Positions 14,654 to 21,332 of a stretch of 37,922 nucleotides of DNA are shown piece by piece (position 1 is the stretch's first letter; each line of letters starts with the position of its first letter). The stretch is from Acidimicrobiia bacterium. Lineage in GTDB: Bacteria; Actinomycetota; Acidimicrobiia; Spongiisociales; JAENVV01. Location of the stretch: contig JAGXFS010000084.1 of assembly GCA_024637275.1 (NCBI GenBank), positions 1-37,922 of the forward strand, written 5' to 3'. The notes beneath the pieces are model-generated. The model ran no database searches and was not told the DNA's origin. It worked only from the letters and a program-made list of their open reading frames with translations. The position numbers and the translations under genes are program-made.

Positions 14654-15421
14654 TCATCTTCCCACCCATTCGGGAGGTCGTTTTTCCCGGAACGCTCGTA
14701 TGCCCTCCCGGGCGTCTTCGGATGAATGACAAATGGCCTGAGATTGCCCCTCGTAGCTGAGGGCCTCCTCAAGCGACAGTTCGAAGGACCGATTGAGGGC
14801 CTGTTTGATGAACAGTTGGGCGACCGGTGCTGCGTCGACAAACCCCCTTGCGATCTCCAAGGCCCTGGCGAGTAGTTCGTCTTTGTTGACCAATTCCAAA
14901 CAGAGACCGATGGCGATCGCTTCGGACGCGGGCACCATCCGACCGCTGAGGGCCAGTTCTTTGGCTCGTTGCAGACCGACCATGCGGGGCAACAGCCAGG
15001 TTCCTGCAAAGTCCACGGTGAGGCCCCGCTTGGCGAAGATTTCCGAAAAACGGGCTTCGTGGGTGGCGATGACAACGTCGCAGGCGATAGCGAGGTTCAT
15101 CCCGGCTCCCACTGCGATACCGTCCACCGCCGCAATGGTCGGTTTGGTGGTTCTGACGAGGGCTGATGCCGCTGCTCCAACCCGCTGCATCAGCTGGTTG
15201 CGGTCGGCGATACTCGATGGGAGTGGTCGGTCCGAAAGGTCGGCGCCCGCGCAGAACTCGCCGCCAGCCCCGGTAATGACAAGGACCCGCTGTGAAGATT
15301 CTTCGAACTCGGTGATGTGCGAGTGGAGCACGTCCCATCCTTCGGGCGGTATCGCATTCATCCGCTCCGGCGCATCGAGGGTGAGCATGCGAACCGATTG
15401 ATGGTCTTCGATGTGCATCAT
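14654..15421 (-). CDS. Enoyl-CoA hydratase/isomerase (crotonase) family protein
   Basis: This 255-residue crotonase-fold enzyme acts on an acyl-CoA thioester, hydrating or isomerising a double bond. The oxyanion-hole segments are GAGGEFCAGADLSD (about 52-65) and DGIAVGAGMNLAIACDVVIA (about 100-119). In place of the second catalytic Glu of true hydratases it reads FAKRGLTVDFAGTWLLPRMVG, which is closer to PaaG-type isomerases that use Asp. I therefore favour isomerase or PaaG-like activity. The C-terminal helices (SFELSLEEALSYEGQSQ) are typical. It leads the minus-strand trio and is divergent from comM across a 279-bp gap. Confidence 0.88.
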   Translation of the reverse strand: MMHIEDHQSVRMLTLDAPERMNAIPPEGWDVLHSHITEFEESSQRVLVITGAGGEFCAGADLSDRPLPSSIADRNQLMQRVGAAASALVRTTKPTIAAVDGIAVGAGMNLAIACDVVIATHEARFSEIFAKRGLTVDFAGTWLLPRMVGLQRAKELALSGRMVPASEAIAIGLCLELVNKDELLARALEIARGFVDAAPVAQLFIKQALNRSFELSLEEALSYEGQSQAICHSSEDAREGIRAFREKRPPEWVGR

Positions 15422-15478
15422 GCCTCCAAGCTACCCGGTTGGGACTCAAGCTTTTCGGCATGAATTGCCGATAGCTGA

Positions 15479-15505
15479 GCTACCACCCGTGTGGCGGGTG
15501 GTAGC
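15479..15505. repeat. Perfect 10-bp inverted repeat
   Basis: GCTACCACCC (15479-15488) and GGGTGGTAGC (15496-15505) flank a 7-base loop GTGTGGC. There is no T-tract on either side. It could be a regulator binding site or a U-less terminator protecting the divergent genes. Confidence 0.6.
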
Positions 15506-15605
15506 GCTGGCACAAGACATGCGAAGGGTGAACGTCGATCTCCTGCTCTAGAGCAATCTAGATTTCGGCGAGCCTGACGAGTCTCGTGATGTGCAGGCTG
15601 GTCGG

Positions 15606-15640
15606 TTTCGGGGCGTGAGCGCGCTGTGAGCGCCCCGGAA
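15606..15640. repeat. Hairpin containing a direct repeat of GTGAGCGC
   Basis: A stem of up to 10 bp with one G-T wobble pairs 15606-15615 with 15631-15640; the core is CGGGGCG with CGCCCCG. GTGAGCGC occurs at 15615-15622 and again at 15626-15633, so the two copies are 11 bp apart, about one helical turn. This spacing suits a protein binding the same DNA face. Confidence 0.5.
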
Positions 15641-15700
15641 CGGCGAGCCTCAATTGGTGCCATCGGCGAATGTGTCACAGGGTCGCGATACGTTGCCTGA

Positions 15701-17173
15701 ATGTACGCATCAGTTTCTTCCGTCGCCCTTATGGGCATCGAACCGCAACGGGTAAGCGTCGAGGTCTTCGTCGGTCGCCCTGCTCAATCTCCTATGACAA
15801 TCGTCGGGCTCCCCGACACGGCAGTGCGTGAAGCCCGCGAACGCGTCAAAGCGGCGATTCTCGAATCTGGTTTTCGTTTTCCCAATGGACGAATCATCGT
15901 CAACCTCGCTCCGGCTGACCTTCCGAAGGTCGGCTCGGCCTATGACTTACCCATTGCCATAGGGGTGCTGATCGCCGCGGGTCTCGTCCCGCCCAATAGC
16001 TGTGGGGGGATCGTCCTTGGTGAATTGGCGTTGGATGGTGCGGTCCGCCCGGCCCGCGGGGGTCTCGGTGCCGGTCTGGTAGCGCGTGATGCGGGAGTCC
16101 CCTGCGTTCTGGCACCCGAAAGCGCTGCCGAGGCGATAAGGGTCGATGGGGCCGATGTTCGAGCGGTTGAGTCCTTGACCGACGCCCTCGGTGTCCTATT
16201 GCGCGGCGAGCCCGGCCTGCCGATTCCTGTCGATTCCCCCGGACCGGAATCAACGGGCGACCTGTCCGATGTTCGTGGCCAGGCTCTGGCCCGGCGGGCG
16301 CTTGAAGTGGCCGCCGCAGGTGGTCATCACTTGCTCATGTGGGGGCCACCTGGATCGGGTAAGACAATGTTGTCCCGCTCCTTGCCGGGAATCCTCCCAC
16401 CACTCAGCCCGGCTGAGTCACTTGAGGTGGCCCAGATATGGGCAGCGGGAGGGCGGGGGGCTTCGAGCCGTGAGTATCGGCCTTTTCGAGCTCCACACCA
16501 CTCCGCGACTCCGGCCGCGTTGATCGGTGGTGGCAGCGGGATTCCGGTTCCCGGCGAGGTTTCCTACGCCCATCATGGAGTGCTCTTTCTCGACGAGGTC
16601 GGCGAGTTTCCTTCCCAACTGCTGAATCATTTGAGGCAACCACTTGAGGAGGGCACCGTCACGATCGCCAGAAAAGGCGCTTCGGTCCGTTTCCCGTCGA
16701 GCTTCCAACTCGTGGCCGCTACCAACCCGTGCCCCTGCGGGTTCTATGGCGACCCGCTGGTTCCGTGCGAGTGTCCGCCGCAGGTGGTCGATCGCTATCG
16801 TCGTCGATTGTCTGGTCCGCTCGTCGATCGATTTGATGTGCGAGTCGCAGTCCCTCGTCCCGACCGGACCGAACTAGTTGGATCACCTGGGGAGCCGTCG
16901 GATGCAGTTGCAGAGCGGGTTCTGGCAGCGCGCAAACGCCAAGATGCTCGGGGCTGCATCAACCGAAACCTGACCCGTCGCCAATTGGACCAGGTCGACT
17001 GGCACGCCGACGCACGCCTGCTCGTTGACCGCGCCTTCGATCAGTTGGCGCTCACTGCCCGTGGGTATGACCGGATCCGTCGAGTAGCAAGAACCGTGGC
17101 TGATCTCGACGAATCGGATGTAGTCGGTCCACGCCATGTCGCTGAGGCACTCGCGTATCGAGGTTCGTGGTGA
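15701..17173 (+). CDS. comM: ComM/YifB-type Mg-chelatase-like AAA+ ATPase
   Basis: ComM is a hexameric helicase that promotes branch migration when transforming DNA is integrated. The 490-residue protein has an N-terminal Lon-protease-like fold domain (ALMGIEPQRVSVEVFVG; INLAPADLPKVG-like VNLAPADLPKVGSAYDLPIA), then the AAA+ module. The Walker A is WGPPGSGKTMLSRSLPGILPPL (about residue 214). The Walker B is HHGVLFLDEVGEF. The sensor region is LVAATNPCPCGFYGD, with a Cys cluster NPCPCG...PCECPP. An Arg/Lys-rich C-terminal lid follows (RAFDQLALTARGYDRIRRVARTVAD). It overlaps dprA by 4 bp, the usual DNA-uptake pair. Confidence 0.96.
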   Translation: MYASVSSVALMGIEPQRVSVEVFVGRPAQSPMTIVGLPDTAVREARERVKAAILESGFRFPNGRIIVNLAPADLPKVGSAYDLPIAIGVLIAAGLVPPNSCGGIVLGELALDGAVRPARGGLGAGLVARDAGVPCVLAPESAAEAIRVDGADVRAVESLTDALGVLLRGEPGLPIPVDSPGPESTGDLSDVRGQALARRALEVAAAGGHHLLMWGPPGSGKTMLSRSLPGILPPLSPAESLEVAQIWAAGGRGASSREYRPFRAPHHSATPAALIGGGSGIPVPGEVSYAHHGVLFLDEVGEFPSQLLNHLRQPLEEGTVTIARKGASVRFPSSFQLVAATNPCPCGFYGDPLVPCECPPQVVDRYRRRLSGPLVDRFDVRVAVPRPDRTELVGSPGEPSDAVAERVLAARKRQDARGCINRNLTRRQLDQVDWHADARLLVDRAFDQLALTARGYDRIRRVARTVADLDESDVVGPRHVAEALAYRGSW

Positions 17174-18201
17174 ACGAACGGGATGCCGCCCTTCAGCTGG
17201 CCTACACCGGCATGCATCCTGACCGCCGCATTAAGTTGTGTCTCGAGCGCGGCGGTCCGCCCGGTGTACTCAGGGCGATAGTCAAGGGTTCGGTATCGAT
17301 GCCTGACACGGCTGTCGAAGCCAGCCAGGTGCCAGCCAGCCAACGTCGTGAAGCCCTGGCCGAAGCCGGGACGACCGCGTTGTTTTTGGGTGACCGCGAC
17401 TATCCGGCCCGACTGGGTGAACTCGCCAACCCGCCTGCCGTCTTGTTCGTTGCTGGACGCCTACCGACCGAGCCGGGTGTTGCGATCGTCGGCACCCGGA
17501 AGGCGACCGGGTATGGCGTACGTCTGGCCGAGCGTTTCGGGCGGGCGTTGGCTCGGGATGGTCGAACGGTCGTGAGTGGCCTGGCCAAAGGAATAGATGC
17601 GGCAGCACATCGCGGAGTGGTTGACGAGCATGGCCGAGGGATAGCCGTACTCGGCAATGGCGTGGATCGTTGGTATCCGGCGTCCAATCGGCAGCTGGGT
17701 GAGCAGCTGCTGATTGATGGGGCGGTCATTTCGGAATATCCACCAGGCACCCGACCGTCAGCGTGGCGGTTCCCCCCACGGAACCGGATCATCGTTGGAT
17801 TGGCATCCATCGTGGTAGTGGTTGAGGCAGGCATGCCAGGGGGAGCGATGATCACCGCCCGCATGGCAGTCGATGAGCATCGTGAACTCTTTGCAGTTCC
17901 GGGTGATATCGGACGGGTCTCGTCGGTGGGATGCAACCTGTTGATTCGCGACGGTGCCTGGCCGGTGCTCGGCGTCGATGACCTCCGTGAAGCGGTCGAT
18001 CGGGTCCTCGGTCCGGTGACGGCTGTCCCTGACCGGGCTCCCGAATCGGCGCTTCTCCAAGCTTGTGACGCGGCTGGTACGCCGATCGACGAGTTGGCAG
18101 TCCGTCGCCGCCAGACCGTGGCCGATCTGCTCGTCGATATTACCGAACTAGAACTGGCTGGCCTGGTCCGTCTTGATGGCGGCTGGGTCATTCCGTCCTA
18201 G
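17170..18201 (+). CDS. dprA: DNA processing protein DprA
   Basis: DprA binds incoming single-stranded DNA and loads RecA during transformation. The 343-residue protein has an N-terminal helical region, a Rossmann-like core beginning PAVLFVAGRLPTEPGVAIVGTRKATGYG, VVSGLAKGIDAAAH, AVLGNGVDRWYPASN, PPRNRIIVGLASIVVVVEAG and FAVPGDIGRVSSVGCNLLI. A C-terminal winged-helix-like segment ends LELAGLVRLDGGWVIPS. GTG 17170 shares GTGA with comM and has GAGG 6 bases upstream. Another GTG is one codon earlier. With comM and xerC it forms the recombination cluster typical of actinobacteria. Confidence 0.96.
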   Translation: MNERDAALQLAYTGMHPDRRIKLCLERGGPPGVLRAIVKGSVSMPDTAVEASQVPASQRREALAEAGTTALFLGDRDYPARLGELANPPAVLFVAGRLPTEPGVAIVGTRKATGYGVRLAERFGRALARDGRTVVSGLAKGIDAAAHRGVVDEHGRGIAVLGNGVDRWYPASNRQLGEQLLIDGAVISEYPPGTRPSAWRFPPRNRIIVGLASIVVVVEAGMPGGAMITARMAVDEHRELFAVPGDIGRVSSVGCNLLIRDGAWPVLGVDDLREAVDRVLGPVTAVPDRAPESALLQACDAAGTPIDELAVRRRQTVADLLVDITELELAGLVRLDGGWVIPS

Positions 18202-18218
18202 TGGCGTGTCACCGGCGC

Positions 18219-18247
18219 TTGACAATCGTAGAACGGAAAGCCACTAT
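18219..18247 (+). promoter_or_regulatory. Promoter of the DAHP synthase leader
   Basis: A perfect -35 TTGACA (18219-18224) is followed after 17 bp by CACTAT (18242-18247), a weaker -10. The expected transcription start, 18254-18256, coincides with the leader-peptide ATG at 18256, so the leader would be translated from a leaderless mRNA. The promoter lies in the 201-bp gap after dprA and drives the attenuator unit described here. Confidence 0.6.
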
Positions 18248-18255
18248 GCCGGACA

Positions 18256-18312
18256 ATGAACGTCGCTCGGTTTAGCTCGTACTATTTTTTTGGCCCCACG
18301 GGGTCGAAGTAG
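18256..18312 (+). CDS. Attenuator leader peptide (Tyr-Tyr-Phe-Phe) of the DAHP synthase gene
   Basis: This 18-codon frame encodes MNVARFSSYYFFGPTGSK. Five of its 18 residues are aromatic, and four of them are consecutive (codons TAC TAT TTT TTT, 18280-18291). This is the mark of a leader peptide that senses charged tRNA-Tyr and tRNA-Phe. The stop TAG (18310-18312) lies within and next to the antiterminator arm 18299-18310, so a ribosome reaching the stop would cover that arm. A stalled ribosome at the Tyr/Phe codons would leave it free. A comparable leader peptide before a DAHP synthase gene (AroR) is, as I recall, known in Corynebacterium glutamicum. No Shine-Dalgarno is visible, which fits leaderless translation. 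Confidence 0.8.
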   Translation: MNVARFSSYYFFGPTGSK

Positions 18313-18347
18313 ACGCGCTAGCCACCGCACCTTGAACTTCGATCCCG
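18299..18347 (+). promoter_or_regulatory. Antiterminator helix of the aro attenuator
   Basis: CGGGGTCGAAGT (18299-18310) pairs with ACTTCGATCCCG (18336-18347) as a continuous 12-bp helix with one G-U wobble (18303 with 18343) and a 25-base loop. Its 3' arm uses bases 18344-18347, the first half of the terminator's 5' arm, so both structures cannot form together. The 5' arm overlaps the final codons of the leader peptide, as expected in ribosome-mediated attenuation. Confidence 0.75.
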
Positions 18348-18370
18348 AGCCCCAGGCTCGGGTTTTTTTT
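18344..18370 (+). terminator. Intrinsic terminator inside the aro leader
   Basis: CCCGAGCC (18344-18351), loop CCA and GGCTCGGG (18355-18362) form a perfect 8-bp stem. Eight T residues follow directly (18363-18370). It is the clearest intrinsic terminator in the window. It lies between a good promoter and the DAHP synthase start at 18403, so it must regulate that gene rather than simply end dprA transcription. Confidence 0.88.
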
Positions 18371-18402
18371 GCCCCGAGCGGCTCACCATGGAGGACAGCC
18401 AG

Positions 18403-19470
18403 ATGACAGACAAAGTGAACGCACCGTCAACCTCGGTCGATGACACGCACATCAAGGAAATCGCTGCCTTGAAGCGACCATCCCAACTTAAGGTTGAGAT
18501 TCCGAACGACGCCCAACAGTTGGTGGCTGACACGCGTCGAGACATCGCTGAGATTCTGCACGGGCGCGACAAGAAGAGGCTCCTGGTCGTTGTCGGCCCG
18601 TGTTCGATCCATGACGTCGAAGTCGCTGCCGAATATGCCGAGAAGCTCATGAACCTCAGAGAACGTTATGGCGATGAACTGCTGATCGTCATGCGTACCT
18701 ACTTCGAGAAGCCGCGAACTACGGTCGGATGGACCGGACTTGTCTACGACCCGCAGCTCGACGGATCCGAAGATATCCCTACCGGTATCGAAGTCTCGAG
18801 GAGACTGCTTGCCACGATCAACAACATGGGGATGCCGTGCGCTGTTGAACTGTTGGACCCGATCACCCCTCAGTACTTTGCCGACTTCTTGTCCTGGGCG
18901 GCCATCGGTGCCCGAACCGTCGAAAGCCAGGTGCACCGCCAGCTAGCCAGTGGCATGTCGGCGCCGATCGGATTCAAAAACTCCACGGATGGACGAGTCG
19001 ACGTTGCGGTGCACGCCATGAAAGCCGCCGAACGGCCCCACAGCTTTTTCAGCGTGAACTTTGAGGGACAGCTCGCCATGGTCCGTACGAACGGGAACCC
19101 CGACACCCACATCGTCCTGAGAGGCGGGGCCAGTGGCCCCAACTACGACGCTGCCGCGGTTCGGGACGCAGTCGCTCGTGGAAAAGCCCAGGGTATCGAG
19201 CGTCCAGTCATGGTCGATTGTTCCCATGCCAACTCCAGCAAGGATCATCGGCGCCAGCCGATCGTCGCCGAGGAGGTCCTCAGCCAGTTCCAGGCTGGTC
19301 AAAACGGCATCATGGGCCTCATGGTGGAGAGTCACATCAATGCCGGTCGCCAGGACTGGGCGCCCGATGTCAAGCTCGACCATGGCGTGTCTATTACCGA
19401 TGCCTGTGTCGGATGGGACGATACCGAACTGCTCCTGGAGTCTGCGGCCAAGGTCGTGGCCGGTCGTTGA
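18403..19470 (+). CDS. aroG: 3-deoxy-D-arabino-heptulosonate 7-phosphate synthase, AroF/G/H class
   Basis: DAHP synthase condenses phosphoenolpyruvate and erythrose 4-phosphate, the first step to Phe, Tyr and Trp. The 355-residue protein is of the type I-alpha (AroFGH) class. It has LKRPSQLKVEIPN, the active-site VVGPCSIHDVEVAAEYA, MRTYFEKPRTTVGWTGLVYDP, GARTVESQVHRQLASGMSAP, IGFKNSTDG, HIVLRGG, VDCSHANSSKDHRRQ and MVESHINAG. ATG 18403 has GGAGGA 7 bases upstream; an earlier in-frame ATG at 18388 lies on the Shine-Dalgarno itself. The symbol aroG is used for the class, since the paralogue type (F, G or H) cannot be told by eye. Expression is likely controlled by the upstream Tyr/Phe attenuator. 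Confidence 0.95.
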   Translation: MTDKVNAPSTSVDDTHIKEIAALKRPSQLKVEIPNDAQQLVADTRRDIAEILHGRDKKRLLVVVGPCSIHDVEVAAEYAEKLMNLRERYGDELLIVMRTYFEKPRTTVGWTGLVYDPQLDGSEDIPTGIEVSRRLLATINNMGMPCAVELLDPITPQYFADFLSWAAIGARTVESQVHRQLASGMSAPIGFKNSTDGRVDVAVHAMKAAERPHSFFSVNFEGQLAMVRTNGNPDTHIVLRGGASGPNYDAAAVRDAVARGKAQGIERPVMVDCSHANSSKDHRRQPIVAEEVLSQFQAGQNGIMGLMVESHINAGRQDWAPDVKLDHGVSITDACVGWDDTELLLESAAKVVAGR

Positions 19471-19501
19471 CCCGGCTGTCATCGCAGACGAAGATGCGAG
19501 G

Positions 19502-20392
19502 GTGCCGCACATACCTGATCCGCCCGGATGGGCGCTTGACCCGCTTGAGCGCTACCTGACCCGGCTGAAGGTTCAGCGAGGTCTCTCCCAGCACACGATT
19601 GATGCCTATCGGAGGGATATCAGTCAGTTCCTGGCCTACTGCGATCGTGGTTCGATTCGTTCGGTTGTCGAGGTCGACCGGCGCTTTATTCGACGGTTCC
19701 TCGCCTACCTCGACACGGTCGGGTACTCCCGGGCGAGCATCCGACGCAAGTCTTCGGCGGTGAAGGGCTTCTTCACAGACCTGGCGTTGCGATCCGAGGT
19801 GCCTGTGAACCCTGCCCAGCAGCTAGCTCGCACGAAAAAGCCTCAAAGACTCCCAAAGGCGCTGCCACAACGGGCGGTTTCCCAGATCATTGACGCCATC
19901 GATGGCGACGATCCGGTCGACCTGCGAGATCGGGCGATTTTCGAAATGCTCTACGCCACCGGACTCCGTGTCTCTGAGTTGGCCTCGCTCACGACCGCGA
20001 TCGGCGGGGCAGATTCCCTCGTCGTGCGAGGTAAAGGTAACAAGGACCGGGTTGTCCCGATCGGATCCCCCGCCGTGCGCAGCGTCGAAAGGTGGCTCGC
20101 CGAAGGGCGTCCGGAAATGCTCGGTGATCCTGACATCGACTCGTTGTGGATCGGCATTCGAGGAAGATCCCTCGATACGCGGGGCATACGGCGTATCATC
20201 CAACAGCGTGCAGGAACCTTTCCACACGCACTGCGCCATTCGTTCGCGACGCATCTCTTGGAAGGCGGAGCAGACTTGCGGGTAGTGCAGGAATTGTTAG
20301 GGCACGTTGAATTGGCGACAACGCAGCTTTACACTGCGATAACTCGAGACCACCTCAAGGCGACATATGAGCGAAGCCACCCGCGGGCATAA
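19502..20392 (+). CDS. xerC: Tyrosine recombinase XerC/XerD
   Basis: Xer recombinases resolve chromosome dimers at dif. The 296-residue protein has an N-terminal SAM-like DNA-binding domain (LERYLTRLKVQRGLSQHTIDAYRRDI) and a complete catalytic set: Arg156 (ATGLRVSEL), Lys178 (RGKGNKDRVVPIG), His242 and Arg245 (HALRHSFATHLLEGG), His268 (LLGHVELATTQLY) and the nucleophile Tyr277. GTG 19502 is the start that matches the family N-terminus. The longer frame runs inside aroG. The symbol xerC is inferred from its place between dprA and whiG. No dif site was recognised here. Confidence 0.92.
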   Translation: MPHIPDPPGWALDPLERYLTRLKVQRGLSQHTIDAYRRDISQFLAYCDRGSIRSVVEVDRRFIRRFLAYLDTVGYSRASIRRKSSAVKGFFTDLALRSEVPVNPAQQLARTKKPQRLPKALPQRAVSQIIDAIDGDDPVDLRDRAIFEMLYATGLRVSELASLTTAIGGADSLVVRGKGNKDRVVPIGSPAVRSVERWLAEGRPEMLGDPDIDSLWIGIRGRSLDTRGIRRIIQQRAGTFPHALRHSFATHLLEGGADLRVVQELLGHVELATTQLYTAITRDHLKATYERSHPRA

Positions 20393-21149
20393 AGCATCTG
20401 ATGAGCATGTTCAGGCAATGTGGGTGGACTTTAAGTCCACCGCCTCTGAACGAGCTCGCGAAGGTCTCATCCTCCATTATTCACCCCTCGTCAAGTTCGT
20501 CGCAGGTCGCGTCGGCGTTGGCTTACCGAGGAGCGTCGAACAGTCCGACCTGATCTCATACGGGATTTTTGGCCTCATCGATGCCATCGACAAGTTCGAT
20601 CTTGAGCGCGGCTTTAAGTTCGAGACCTACGCGATCAATCGGGTAAAAGGTGCGATTCTCGACGAACTAAGGGCACTGGACTGGGTGCCACGCTCCGTGC
20701 GCGCCAGGGCTCGAGAGATCGAACGGTCGCTCCAAGAGCTCGAACACAAGCTGCAGCGAACCCCATCCGAAGAAGAACTATCGGCCAAGATGGAAATGCC
20801 GTTGAGCCAACTTCAGGACACGCTGGGAGAGATTTCTTCTCTCGGACTCGTGGCTTTGGATGAGCTACTCGGACGCGATTCTGACTCTTCTTCGGTCGGT
20901 GACGTCTTACCCGACCCACGGGGCCTTAGTCCCGAAGCCGCCTTCCAGGTTGAGGAAACCAAGCGGGTGGTGGCTGACTCGATCAACCGCCTTCCAGACC
21001 GGGAGCGGTTGGTAGTTACGTTGTACTACTACGAGGGTCTGACGCTCGCCGAGATCGGTGAAGTCCTCGGCGTGACCGAATCGCGGGTTTGCCAGATTCA
21101 TACAAAGGCCGTCATGAGCCTTCGTAACCGGATGGCTGTCACGAACTGA
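20367..21149 (+). CDS. whiG: RNA polymerase sigma factor of the WhiG/FliA family
   Basis: This 260-residue sigma-28-type factor has region 2 with LILHYSPLVKFVAGRVGVGLP, SVEQSDLISYGIFGLIDAIDKFD and FKFETYAINRVKGAILDELRALDWVPRSVR, a region 3 segment (LEHKLQRTPSEEELSAKM), and region 4 ending LAEIGEVLGVTESRVCQIHTKAVMSLR. In streptomycetes WhiG starts sporulation; in motile actinobacteria the same family drives flagellar genes. No flagellar or anti-sigma gene is nearby, so the role here is open. It overlaps xerC by 26 bp in another frame, suggesting coupled translation. Confidence 0.95.
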   Translation: MSEATRGHKASDEHVQAMWVDFKSTASERAREGLILHYSPLVKFVAGRVGVGLPRSVEQSDLISYGIFGLIDAIDKFDLERGFKFETYAINRVKGAILDELRALDWVPRSVRARAREIERSLQELEHKLQRTPSEEELSAKMEMPLSQLQDTLGEISSLGLVALDELLGRDSDSSSVGDVLPDPRGLSPEAAFQVEETKRVVADSINRLPDRERLVVTLYYYEGLTLAEIGEVLGVTESRVCQIHTKAVMSLRNRMAVTN

Positions 21150-21332
21150 CAGATCGGCCGACGTATCCGTGGGCTACACTTCCAGCGACTCGAGATGAGT
21201 CCCGCCCGAAACGAGCGGAAAATACACACGCACCGGTAGAACTTCCATTGGTCAGACGACGTCTGCGGAAGGTGGCCCCGCCGCTGGCAATTTCTTGCCC
21301 ATCGGTGCGGAGGAACAACCATAAGGAGCAGC
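21150..21332 (+). promoter_or_regulatory. Promoter and structured leader of rpsB
   Basis: This 183-bp gap precedes rpsB. A TACACT -10-like box lies at 21175-21180 without a good -35. The rest can fold: GACTC-GAGTC (21187-21201), CAGAC-GTCTG (21253-21265), and a nested element near 21275-21310 with an inner GGCAA-TTGCC hairpin and an outer CCGC-GCGG pair. The AAGGAG Shine-Dalgarno then follows, a few bases before the rpsB ATG. Structured rpsB leaders that bind S2 are known in other bacteria. This one was not compared with those models. Confidence 0.4.

Larger units (their letters stand above)
15422..15700. other. Divergent intergenic region with clustered dyads
   Basis: No gene is visible in these 279 bp between the crotonase start and comM. 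The region holds several perfect or near-perfect symmetries: TAGCTGAGCTA (15472-15482), a 10-bp hairpin (15479-15505), TGCTCTAGAGCA (15544-15555) directly followed by ATCTAGAT (15556-15563), a long hairpin containing GTGAGCGC twice (15606-15640), and TGTGTCACA (15671-15679). None has a T-tract, so operator or RNA-structure roles are more likely than termination. No clear sigma-70 promoter stands out for either gene. Confidence 0.6.

Noticed and set aside
14793-15401. 202-codon plus-strand frame over the crotonase gene
   Set aside because: The minus strand encodes a complete crotonase; this frame is an antisense shadow.
17400-18191. 263-codon minus-strand frame over dprA
   Set aside because: dprA motifs are complete on the plus strand and the minus product is Arg/Ser/Thr-rich without domains.
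18388-18402. ATG 18388 as the DAHP synthase start
   Set aside because: That ATG overlaps the GGAGGA Shine-Dalgarno itself; ATG 18403 has that site at 7 bases and gives the usual N-terminus.
19640-19670. TTCGATTC segment resembling a tRNA T loop
   Set aside because: It lies inside xerC and has no acceptor, D or anticodon arms around it.
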